The notes beneath the pieces are model-generated. The model worked only from the letters and a program-made list of their open reading frames with translations. It was not told where the DNA came from and did not search any database. A stretch of 5,049 nt of DNA from Chloroflexota bacterium. GTDB lineage: Bacteria; Chloroflexota; Anaerolineae; B4-G1. Every line of letters begins with the position of its first letter. Position 1 is the first letter of the stretch. The stretch spans positions 1 to 5,049 of the forward strand of contig JAUVSX010000282.1 in NCBI GenBank assembly GCA_030596915.1, in the 5' to 3' direction. Shown piece by piece: positions 1 to 4,715 of the stretch. The translations under genes were made by a program, and so were the position numbers.

Positions 1-336
1 CAATCCATCGTAGCCGGCGAACTTGAGGTGGGGACCGAAGAAGCCGCCGCAATTGGCGTCTCCCCACCCACCAGCCGTCTTGGGCGATTGGGCCACAACC
101 GTGAAACGCGAGCCGATCACAGCGGGCGTGCCCGTGAGAGGCCCCGTCAGCAGCCCCAGGATGTTGGTCGGGCCGAGGGGATTGGCGCCGGCGGGGATGC
201 GCTCGTACAAGAGCTTGGCGCCGATGCCATAGCCACCGACGTAGTCCTTGCAGAGTTCCTCGCTGAGTGCCTCCTCCTCCATCGTGCCGCCCGTCAGATC
301 CACGTTCAGAATCTTCCCCATGTAGCCGTTCGCCAT
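1..336 (-). CDS. Tungsten-containing aldehyde:ferredoxin oxidoreductase family protein, N-terminal part (cut by left window edge)
   Basis: Only the first 112 codons are present; the reading frame is open to base 1. The protein starts MANGYMGKILNVDLT, the usual AOR opening (a short beta strand ending in a D-L-T/S turn). It continues with a YVGGYGIGAKLLYE segment (residues 32-45), a LGLLTGPLTGTP stretch (60-71), GSRF (75-78) and GGWGDANCGGFFGP (89-102). In Pyrococcus furiosus AOR this first domain binds the bis-pterin tungsten cofactor; Arg77 and Asn95 lie close to the positions of its pterin-contacting Arg76 and Asn93. Family members are cytoplasmic and oxidise aldehydes or related substrates with ferredoxin. 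The Fe4S4 cysteines and the second and third domains lie outside the window, so the subfamily (AOR, FOR, GOR, BamB-like) cannot be told. The start is firm because AAGGAGG lies 7 bases upstream of the ATG. The gene follows a MoaD-like gene on the same strand, 81 bases away, which suggests one transcription unit. Confidence 0.93.
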   Translation of the reverse strand, partial: MANGYMGKILNVDLTGGTMEEEALSEELCKDYVGGYGIGAKLLYERIPAGANPLGPTNILGLLTGPLTGTPAVIGSRFTVVAQSPKTAGGWGDANCGGFFGPHLKFAGYDGL

Positions 337-342
337 CGTAGT

Positions 343-349
343 CCTCCTT
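343..349 (-). promoter_or_regulatory. Shine-Dalgarno site of the AOR-family gene
   Basis: On the minus strand the bases read AAGGAGG followed by ACTACG and the ATG at 336. This near-perfect anti-16S match at normal spacing fixes the start of the oxidoreductase. Confidence 0.85.
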
Positions 350-374
350 GATCCTGGCTATTCTGAGACCTTGG

Positions 375-411
375 GTGAGCCCGGCAGGCCGCAGCGAGCA
401 GGCCGGCTCAC
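375..411 (-). other. Intercistronic hairpin between the MoaD-like gene and the AOR-family gene
   Basis: GTGAGCC (375-381) is perfectly complementary to GGCTCAC (405-411). After one unpaired base at 382, GGC (383-385) pairs with GCC (402-404). This gives a 10-pair GC-rich stem with one bulge and a 16-base loop. It starts about 6 bases after the stop codon of the MoaD-like gene and ends about 38 bases before the AOR start. No T-run follows it on the minus strand (the next bases read CCAAGGTCTC), so it does not look like a normal intrinsic terminator. An mRNA-stabilising or processing hairpin, or a weak attenuator that lowers AOR expression, fits better. The pairing is seen directly; the role is inferred. 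Confidence 0.6.
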
Positions 412-417
412 GCGTGC

Positions 418-681
418 CTACCCTCCCGAAATCACCGGTATGACGTACACCTCATCGCCATCGTTCAGCTCAGTGTCCAACCCCTGCCGGTAGCGGACGT
501 GCTCGCTGTTCACAAACGCCGCCAGAGAACGGCGGATACGCCCCTCCTTGTCGCACCAGCGATCATAGACCTCCGGCCGGATACCCCCTAGACAGCGGAG
601 GGCCGTGGACACCGACACTAACGTGCCGTCGGGGAATTCCAGTTGCAGCTTCTCGCTGCCGTAGCCCAATGTCACCTGCAT
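418..681 (-). CDS. MoaD/ThiS-family sulfur carrier protein
   Basis: A protein of 87 residues, starting MQVTLGYGSEK and ending VISGG. Size, ubiquitin-like layout and the C-terminal Gly-Gly fit the MoaD/ThiS family. In that family the last glycine is adenylated by a MoeB/ThiF-type enzyme and converted to a thiocarboxylate that donates sulfur. The segment from about residue 46 (EGRIRRSLAAFVNSE) to LNDGDEVYVIPVISGG (72-87) is the typical MoaD second half: a strand with FVN, then D-G-D-E-V before the tail. Its position just upstream of an AOR-family gene suggests that it supplies dithiolene sulfur for that enzyme's tungstopterin; this is inference. The start is uncertain. The ATG at 681 fits the family's N-terminus but has only a weak ribosome site. 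An in-frame ATG at 729 would add 16 basic residues and has GGGAGG (739-744) nine bases upstream. Confidence 0.85.
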   Translation of the reverse strand: MQVTLGYGSEKLQLEFPDGTLVSVSTALRCLGGIRPEVYDRWCDKEGRIRRSLAAFVNSEHVRYRQGLDTELNDGDEVYVIPVISGG

Positions 682-749
682 TGCTCTGGGCCCCGATCGC
701 AAGCCCCGGCGTATGGTTGGGATCGCCATCCGCCCTCGCCTCCCAGCGC

Positions 750-759
750 TCTGGCCAGA
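750..759. repeat. Perfect 10-base palindrome TCTGGCCAGA
   Basis: TCTGGCCAGA is its own reverse complement. It lies in the leader of the leftward operon, about 20 bases upstream of the alternative MoaD-like start at 729 and about 90-100 bases after the predicted leftward transcription start. It could be a small dimeric operator, but a palindrome of this length in GC-rich DNA can arise by chance. Confidence 0.3.
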
Positions 760-855
760 CAACAGTCCGGCCATGCTGCGTGGAGCGAGCCTATACCAGC
801 CGTGGCTCCGAGACCTGTCGCTCTCCCGCTGAACCAGATGATCTATCGAGAACCG

Positions 856-883
856 ATTATAGCGATCCGCAACCCACGGGCAA
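856..883 (-). promoter_or_regulatory. Candidate sigma-70-type promoter for the MoaD-like/AOR operon
   Basis: On the minus strand, TTGCCC (883-878, four of six matches to TTGACA) is followed after 16 bases by a perfect TATAAT (861-856). Transcription would start near 849 and leave a leader of about 120 bases to the ATG at 729 or about 168 bases to the ATG at 681. A perfect -10 with a reasonable -35 is uncommon by chance in DNA this rich in G+C, and it is correctly placed for the leftward genes. Confidence 0.55.
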
Positions 884-945
884 CTCCGGCCGCCGCCAGG
901 GGACAAGATCAGGCTGTCTCTGGTCCCTGCTGCCAGATAGGCCCG

Positions 946-968
946 ACTGCAATGGGAACTGCAAGGGA
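946..968. repeat. Imperfect tandem repeat upstream of the mevalonate operon promoter
   Basis: ACTGCAATGGGA (946-957) is followed directly by ACTGCAAGGGA (958-968); the copies differ by one extra T in the first. The period is close to one helical turn, so both copies would face the same side of the DNA. They end about 30 bases before the extended -10, covering roughly -65 to -43 relative to the predicted start. That is a usual position for an activator that binds direct repeats. The repeat is seen; the activator role is inferred. Confidence 0.45.
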
Positions 969-995
969 ACCTGATAGTTTTCGAGAGAGTCGGGA

Positions 996-1004
996 TGGTA
1001 TAAT
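996..1004 (+). promoter_or_regulatory. Extended -10 promoter for the mevalonate operon
   Basis: TGGTATAAT is a perfect extended -10 (TGn plus TATAAT). No convincing -35 lies 16-18 bases upstream (the region reads around GATAGTTTTC), which is tolerated in extended -10 promoters and fits with activator dependence. Transcription would start near 1011, giving a leader of about 58 bases before the HMG-CoA reductase ATG at 1069. Confidence 0.6.
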
Positions 1005-1013
1005 CTCAATCGA

Positions 1014-1041
1014 CCGCCGGAGAGATTGGCCAGTCCGGCGG
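1014..1041 (+). promoter_or_regulatory. 8-12-8 inverted repeat at the start of the mevalonate operon transcript
   Basis: CCGCCGGA (1014-1021) and TCCGGCGG (1034-1041) are perfect reverse complements separated by 12 bases. The repeat begins about three bases after the predicted transcription start. It could be a repressor operator overlapping the initial transcribed region, or a stable hairpin at the 5' end of the mRNA. It ends 27 bases before the HMG-CoA reductase start codon, so the hairpin itself would not cover the ribosome site. Both readings are inference from symmetry and position. Confidence 0.5.
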
Positions 1042-1068
1042 CATAAGTGTGCCTTGCGGTCACGATCA

Positions 1069-2406
1069 ATGCCCAATCACGAGTCGAATGCCACCTCCTC
1101 GCGTCTGGCTGGCTTCTACAGCCAGGACATTGATGCGCGAGTCCTTCAGGTCGCCCGGTGGGCGGCTCTGTCGGATGCGGAGGTCGCGGTTCTGCGTGGC
1201 GCCGAGGGGCTGGACACCGGTCGCGCAGACCAGATGATCGAGAACGTTGTCGGCACGTATTGTCTGCCGTTAGCAATCGCGGTCAACTTTGTCGTGAACG
1301 GGCGCGACGTTCTCGTGCCGATGTGCATTGAGGAACCCTCGGTCATAGCCGGGGCATCGCTGGCGGCCAAACTCGCAAGGGCTGGCGGGGGCTTCCAGGC
1401 GGACACGTCCGCGCCGGAGATGATTGGCCAACTCCAGGTGCTCGATGTGCCCGACCTCGATGCGGCGTGTTCCGCCATATTGGCCGCCCAGGAGGAGCTG
1501 CTGGCCCTGGCGAATGAGACTGACCCGATCCTCGTCCGCCTCGGCGGGGGAGCACGGGACCTTGAGGTCCGCATCCTGGAGCAGACGCCTGCCGGCCCGA
1601 TGCTGGTTGTGCACCTGATCCTCGATTGCCGTGACGCGATGGGCGCCAACGCGGTCAATACCGCCTGCGAAGCACTGGCGCCGCGCGTCGAGGCGATCAC
1701 GGGCGGACGAGTCGCGTTGCGAATTCTCTCCAATCTAGCCGACCGACGGCTGGCGCAGGCGCGCTGCACGGTGCCGGTTGAAAAGTTGGCCTTTCGGGGC
1801 TACTCGGGCGAGCGCGTGGCGCGGGGTATTGTGGAGGCGTGGGCCTTCGCCGCGGCGGATCCCTACCGTGCTGCCACTCACAACAAGGGCATCATGAACG
1901 GCGTGGACGCAGTCGTGATGGCAACCGGCAACGATTGGCGCGCGGTCGAGGCGGGCGCGCACGCCTACGCCGCGCACTCGGGCACGTACACCAGCCTGAG
2001 CACCTGGGGTCGCGACGAGCGGGGCAACCTGGTGGGCGAGCTCGAGATGCCGCTGGCACTGGGCATCGTCGGCGGAGCCACGCGCGTGCACCCCACCGCG
2101 CAGGTCGCGCTCAAGATCCTCGGCGTGCAGACTGCCCGACAGCTAGCGGAGATCGTCGCCGCGGTCGGTCTGGCCCAGAACCTGGCCGCACTGCGAGCGC
2201 TGGCAACCGAGGGCATCCAGCGCGGGCATATGCGCCTTCACGCCCGACAGGTGGCCATCGCCGCCGGAGCCGCAGGAGATGAGATTTCCCAGATTGCTGA
2301 ACGTATGAATGACGAGGGCATTGTCCGGTCCGACCGGGCGCAGTCCATCCTGGCTGAAATGCGTGAGCCCATCCCGGAGCCACAGGTGATTGCCAACTAT
2401 GAGTGA
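1069..2406 (+). CDS. mvaA: Hydroxymethylglutaryl-CoA reductase, class II (degradative-type family)
   Basis: 445 residues, full length for class II HMG-CoA reductase. The enzyme interconverts HMG-CoA and mevalonate with NAD(P)H. Motifs in order: SRLAGFY (11-17) near the N-terminus; IENVVGTYCLPLA (57-69); NGRDVLVPMCIEEPS (77-91); DAMGANAVNT (189-198) in the nucleotide-binding subdomain; THNKGIMNG (270-278); TGNDWRAVEAGAHAYA (286-301); and QRGHMRLHAR (384-393). The catalytic set is complete: Glu89, Lys273, Asp289 and His387, each exactly six residues above the Pseudomonas mevalonii residues Glu83, Lys267, Asp283 and His381. Next to HMG-CoA synthase and thiolase genes, a biosynthetic role making mevalonate is more likely than mevalonate breakdown; cofactor preference cannot be judged. 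The frame is open upstream to 643, but recognisable homology begins only after 1069 and the promoter lies at about 1000. No clear Shine-Dalgarno site precedes the ATG. The gene overlaps the next one by 8 bases. Confidence 0.95.
   Translation: MPNHESNATSSRLAGFYSQDIDARVLQVARWAALSDAEVAVLRGAEGLDTGRADQMIENVVGTYCLPLAIAVNFVVNGRDVLVPMCIEEPSVIAGASLAAKLARAGGGFQADTSAPEMIGQLQVLDVPDLDAACSAILAAQEELLALANETDPILVRLGGGARDLEVRILEQTPAGPMLVVHLILDCRDAMGANAVNTACEALAPRVEAITGGRVALRILSNLADRRLAQARCTVPVEKLAFRGYSGERVARGIVEAWAFAAADPYRAATHNKGIMNGVDAVVMATGNDWRAVEAGAHAYAAHSGTYTSLSTWGRDERGNLVGELEMPLALGIVGGATRVHPTAQVALKILGVQTARQLAEIVAAVGLAQNLAALRALATEGIQRGHMRLHARQVAIAAGAAGDEISQIAERMNDEGIVRSDRAQSILAEMREPIPEPQVIANYE
2384..2389 (+). 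promoter_or_regulatory. Ribosome-binding site for HMG-CoA synthase inside the HMG-CoA reductase gene
   Basis: AGGTGA lies nine bases before the ATG at 2399, within the last codons of the reductase gene. It supports this ATG over the in-frame TTG at 2390 and fits translational coupling through the 8-base overlap. Confidence 0.5.
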
Positions 2407-3472
2407 AAGCACCTCGCCTTCCCTGCTCAGACCTGACCGTGACGTAGGCATCGTTGGTTATGGGGCCTACATTCCCCGCTACCGGCTGCCCGCCACTGAG
2501 GTGAGCCGCATTTGGACCGGCGGCGTGGGTGGTGTGCCGATCAAGGAAAAGGCTGTGGCGGGTCTGGACGAGGACGTGGTGACCATGTCCATCGAGGCTG
2601 CCCGCAACACGATGGCCCGCGCCGGCGATGTAGACCCCGCCAGAATCCGCGCTGTGTGGGTCGGAAGCGAATCCCACCCCTACGCAGTCAAGCCAACGTC
2701 GACCATCGTCGCCGAGGCGATAGGCGCGACGCCCGATACTCAGGCCGCCGACTGGGAATTCGCCTGCAAAGCCGGCACCGAGGCGTTCCAGGCGGCCATT
2801 GGGTTCGTTGGCTCTGGCATGGCACAATATGCCATGGCTATCGGGGTGGGCACGGCGCAGGCGCGGCCCGGGGGCGCGCTGGAGTACACGGCTGGCGCTG
2901 GCGGCGCGGCTTACTTGCTGGGTCCGGCGGAGGAATCCCTGGCCGTCCTGGAGGGGTCGTTCTCCTTCGTCACCGATACTCCGGACTTCTGGCGCCGAGC
3001 GTACCAGCACTATCCGTCTCACGGAGGGCGATTTACCGGCCAGCCGGCCTATTTCAGGCACACCCTCTCCGCCGCCGAAGGGCTCATGAGTGCGCTGGGC
3101 ACGCAGCCGGGGGACTACACGCACGCGGTCTTCCACCAGCCGAACGTCAAGTTCCCAAGTTCAGCAGCGAAGAAACTCGGCTTCACGCCCGCTCAGATCG
3201 CTCCCGGTCTTCTCGCCAACGAGGTCGGCAACACCTACGCCGGTTCCTCGCTGCTGGGCCTCACCGCGATCCTTGACGGCGCCTCGCCCGGCGAGCGCGT
3301 GCTACTGGTATCCTACGGCTCCGGAGCGGGGGCCGACGCGATCTCACTACACGTCACGGAAGCTGTGCTCGAACGCCGAGGGCGCGCGACTTCCACCCGC
3401 GCCTATGTTGCCCGGCGGGTTGAGATCGACTACGCGACCTACGTGCGGTTCGCCGGAAAGCTGAGAGCATGA
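2399..3472 (+). CDS. Hydroxymethylglutaryl-CoA synthase, archaeal type
   Basis: 357 residues. It condenses acetyl-CoA with acetoacetyl-CoA to give HMG-CoA. The first recognisable block, VGIVGYGAYIPRYRLP (16-31), is the archaeal HMG-CoA synthase opening; the preceding 15 residues are an extra, probably flexible tail. Further blocks are PIKEKAVAGLDEDVVTMSIEAA (47-68), VGSES (88-92), EFACKAGTEA (120-129), YPSHGGRFTGQPAYF (205-219), HQPNVKFP (246-253) and NEVGNTYAGSS (274-284). The triad is intact: Glu91, Cys123 and His246, with spacings of 32 and 123, almost those of Staphylococcus aureus MvaS (Glu79, Cys111, His233). The archaeal family is distinct from canonical bacterial MvaS and works in a complex with a thiolase and a DUF35 protein, both encoded directly downstream. 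The start overlaps the reductase gene by 8 bases and the stop overlaps the thiolase start as ATGA, so the three genes are very likely co-translated. Confidence 0.95.
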   Translation: MSESTSPSLLRPDRDVGIVGYGAYIPRYRLPATEVSRIWTGGVGGVPIKEKAVAGLDEDVVTMSIEAARNTMARAGDVDPARIRAVWVGSESHPYAVKPTSTIVAEAIGATPDTQAADWEFACKAGTEAFQAAIGFVGSGMAQYAMAIGVGTAQARPGGALEYTAGAGGAAYLLGPAEESLAVLEGSFSFVTDTPDFWRRAYQHYPSHGGRFTGQPAYFRHTLSAAEGLMSALGTQPGDYTHAVFHQPNVKFPSSAAKKLGFTPAQIAPGLLANEVGNTYAGSSLLGLTAILDGASPGERVLLVSYGSGAGADAISLHVTEAVLERRGRATSTRAYVARRVEIDYATYVRFAGKLRA

Positions 3473-4626
3473 GAGAAGTCGCGATCATTGGCGTGGGGCA
3501 GACGAAGGTTGGCGAGCATTGGGAGACCAGCCTGCGCCACCTGGCCCTGCAAGCGAGCCAGGCCGCCGTGGCGGATGCCGGCGCGAAGCGGGTGGATGCC
3601 CTGTACGTGGGCAACATGCTCTCTGGCGAGCTAACGGGGCAGGAGCATCTTGGGGCGCTCGTCGCGGACTTCGCAGGCCTGCGCGGTGTGGAAGCCATCA
3701 AGATTGAAGCAGCGTCCGCCGCTGGGGCCGCGGCGCTGCGGATGGGATACATCGCGGTAGCTAGCGGCCTGCTGGATACGGTCGTCGTGATTGGGGTAGA
3801 GAAGATGACCGACGCAGCCACCAGCGAGACGACCGCAGCCCTGGCAATGGCGGCCGATGCGGACTATGAGGCATCTCAGGGCCTCTCTCTCATCGCCATC
3901 AACGCCCTCTTGATGCGGCGCTATATGCACGAGTACGGCTACAGCCGCCAGGATTTCGCGCCCTTCCCGGTCAACGCCCATCGAAACGCCGCCAACAACC
4001 CCTATGCCATCTTCCGGTTCCCCGTGAAGGCGGAGAGGTTCGGCACGGCGACCCCAATCTGCGATCCGATCTCCTTGCTCGATAGCGCACCCATCTGCGA
4101 TGGCGCGGCCGCGGTCGTGCTGGCGCCAGCGGACGCCGTACGAGGGCTTTCGGCCGCCCCGGTTCGCATCAGGGCCTCGGCCGTGGGTACCGATACCGTC
4201 GCACTCCACGATCGCACAGACCCACTCGTGCTCGACGGAGCGGTTCTATCGGCGCGGCGCGCCTATCAACAGGCAGGCGTCGGCCCGGATAGCATCGATC
4301 TATTCGAGCTGCACGACGAATTCGGCATTCTAGCCGCGCTCAGCCTGGAGGCCGCCGGGTTCGCTGATAACGGGCAGGGAGTGCGCCTGGCCCTCGACGG
4401 TGAGATCGGCGCCGGCGGGCGGATACCCATCTCGACGATGGGTGGCCTCAAGGCACGAGGGCATCCGGCCGGAGCAACGGGTGTCTACCAGGTGGTCGAG
4501 GTGGTGCAGCAACTGCGCGGTCTGGCCGGGGCCAACCAGGTGGGCGGTGCGCGGATTGGGATGGCCCAGAGCATCGGCGGAAGCGGCGCGACCGTCATCA
4601 CACACATACTGGAGAGAGCGGAGTAG
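3469..4626 (+). CDS. Thiolase family protein (archaeal acetoacetyl-CoA thiolase/SCP2 type) with Ser in place of the nucleophilic Cys
   Basis: 385 residues, normal length for the archaeal acetyl-CoA acetyltransferase family, which condenses two acetyl-CoA to acetoacetyl-CoA and hands it to HMG-CoA synthase in a shared complex. Family blocks: MREVAIIGVGQTKVGE (1-16), ALYVGNMLSGELTGQEHLGA (44-63), MGYIAVASG (92-100), GVEKMTDAA (109-117), RRYMHEYGYS (150-159), NAHRNAANNPYAIF (169-182), SAPICDGAAAVVLA (206-219), ALHDRTD (245-251), GGLKARGHPAGATG (325-338) and SIGGSGAT (368-375). Two active-site positions are odd. The usual EAACASG reads EAASAAG, so the nucleophile is Ser83 (codon TCC, 3715-3717). 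The usual HDCF reads HDEF (282-285). His282 and the GHP histidine (His332) are kept. A normal Claisen thiolase needs the cysteine, so activity may be low, different, or absent with a structural role. The start is set by the ATGA overlap with the synthase gene and a GGAAAG site nine bases upstream. Confidence 0.9.
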   Translation: MREVAIIGVGQTKVGEHWETSLRHLALQASQAAVADAGAKRVDALYVGNMLSGELTGQEHLGALVADFAGLRGVEAIKIEAASAAGAAALRMGYIAVASGLLDTVVVIGVEKMTDAATSETTAALAMAADADYEASQGLSLIAINALLMRRYMHEYGYSRQDFAPFPVNAHRNAANNPYAIFRFPVKAERFGTATPICDPISLLDSAPICDGAAAVVLAPADAVRGLSAAPVRIRASAVGTDTVALHDRTDPLVLDGAVLSARRAYQQAGVGPDSIDLFELHDEFGILAALSLEAAGFADNGQGVRLALDGEIGAGGRIPISTMGGLKARGHPAGATGVYQVVEVVQQLRGLAGANQVGGARIGMAQSIGGSGATVITHILERAE

Positions 4627-4641
4627 CGTACAACGACGACA

Positions 4642-4690
4642 CTGGCGCGGGTTCGGGGTAGCGAGCAGGTCGCCAGCCCCTCAGAACCGC
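4642..4690 (+). other. Self-complementary segment in the thiolase-DUF35 gap
   Basis: The 89-base gap is the only real spacing in the mevalonate operon. CTGGCG (4642-4647) pairs perfectly with CGCCAG (4671-4676). A second imperfect pairing joins the GCGGGTTCGGGG stretch (4646-4657) to CCCCTCAGAACCGC (4677-4690). The two pairings cross, so they would be alternative folds or a pseudoknot. No T-run follows, so this is not an intrinsic terminator. In GC-rich DNA such short complements are partly expected by chance. Confidence 0.3.
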
Positions 4691-4703
4691 GATTAGAAGT
4701 AGC

Positions 4704-4709
4704 AGGAGG
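4704..4709 (+). promoter_or_regulatory. Strong Shine-Dalgarno site of the DUF35 gene
   Basis: AGGAGG lies six bases before the ATG at 4716. It is the only consensus ribosome site in the mevalonate operon, which suggests that this gene is translated independently of the coupled genes upstream. Confidence 0.8.
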
Positions 4710-4715
4710 TAGTCA

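Larger units (their letters stand above)
682..1068. other. Divergent control region between the MoaD/AOR and mevalonate operons
   Basis: This gap of 387 bases (339 if the MoaD-like gene starts at 729) separates two outward-facing operons. Open frames cross it, but their translations are rich in Arg, Pro and Ser and show no recognisable domain, so I read it as non-coding. It holds a candidate promoter on each strand, a perfect 10-base palindrome, a tandem repeat next to the rightward promoter and an inverted repeat in the rightward leader; each is listed separately. I see no tRNA, small-RNA gene or intrinsic terminator in it. Confidence 0.7.

Noticed and set aside
28..351. Plus-strand open frame over the AOR-family gene
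   Set aside because: The minus strand here gives a clear AOR N-terminus with a consensus ribosome site; the plus frame is its shadow and resembles nothing.
763..1039. Repeated CAGTCCGGC at 763-771 and 1031-1039 as a shared operator
   Set aside because: A nine-base GC-rich match within about 390 bases is close to chance expectation, and the copies do not sit at equivalent positions relative to the two promoters.
1040..1053. Small hairpin GGCA/TGCC just before the HMG-CoA reductase start as a riboswitch-like element
   Set aside because: Four base pairs around a six-base loop are too weak, and no conserved riboswitch core is recognisable.
643..1068. Upstream extension of the HMG-CoA reductase frame (142 extra codons)
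   Set aside because: The added sequence is rich in Arg, Pro and Ser, matches no part of the family, overlaps the MoaD-like gene on the other strand and spans the predicted promoters. The 445-residue form has normal family length.
1146..1769. Minus-strand open frame of 207 codons inside the HMG-CoA reductase gene
   Set aside because: Its low-complexity Ser/Arg/Ala translation lies opposite conserved reductase motifs; this is an antisense shadow.
2390..2398. TTG at 2390 as start of HMG-CoA synthase
   Set aside because: The ATG at 2399, nine bases downstream in the same frame, has AGGTGA at good spacing and forms a compact overlap with the reductase stop.
2111..3136. Open frame of 341 codons on the minus strand across the HMG-CoA reductase/synthase junction
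   Set aside because: It lies opposite two clearly recognised genes with intact catalytic motifs. Its translation has no recognisable domain and is Arg/Gly/Pro-rich, as expected for antisense frames in GC-rich DNA.
3631..4209. Minus-strand open frame of 192 codons inside the thiolase gene
   Set aside because: It lies opposite well-conserved thiolase blocks and has no domain or ribosome site of note.
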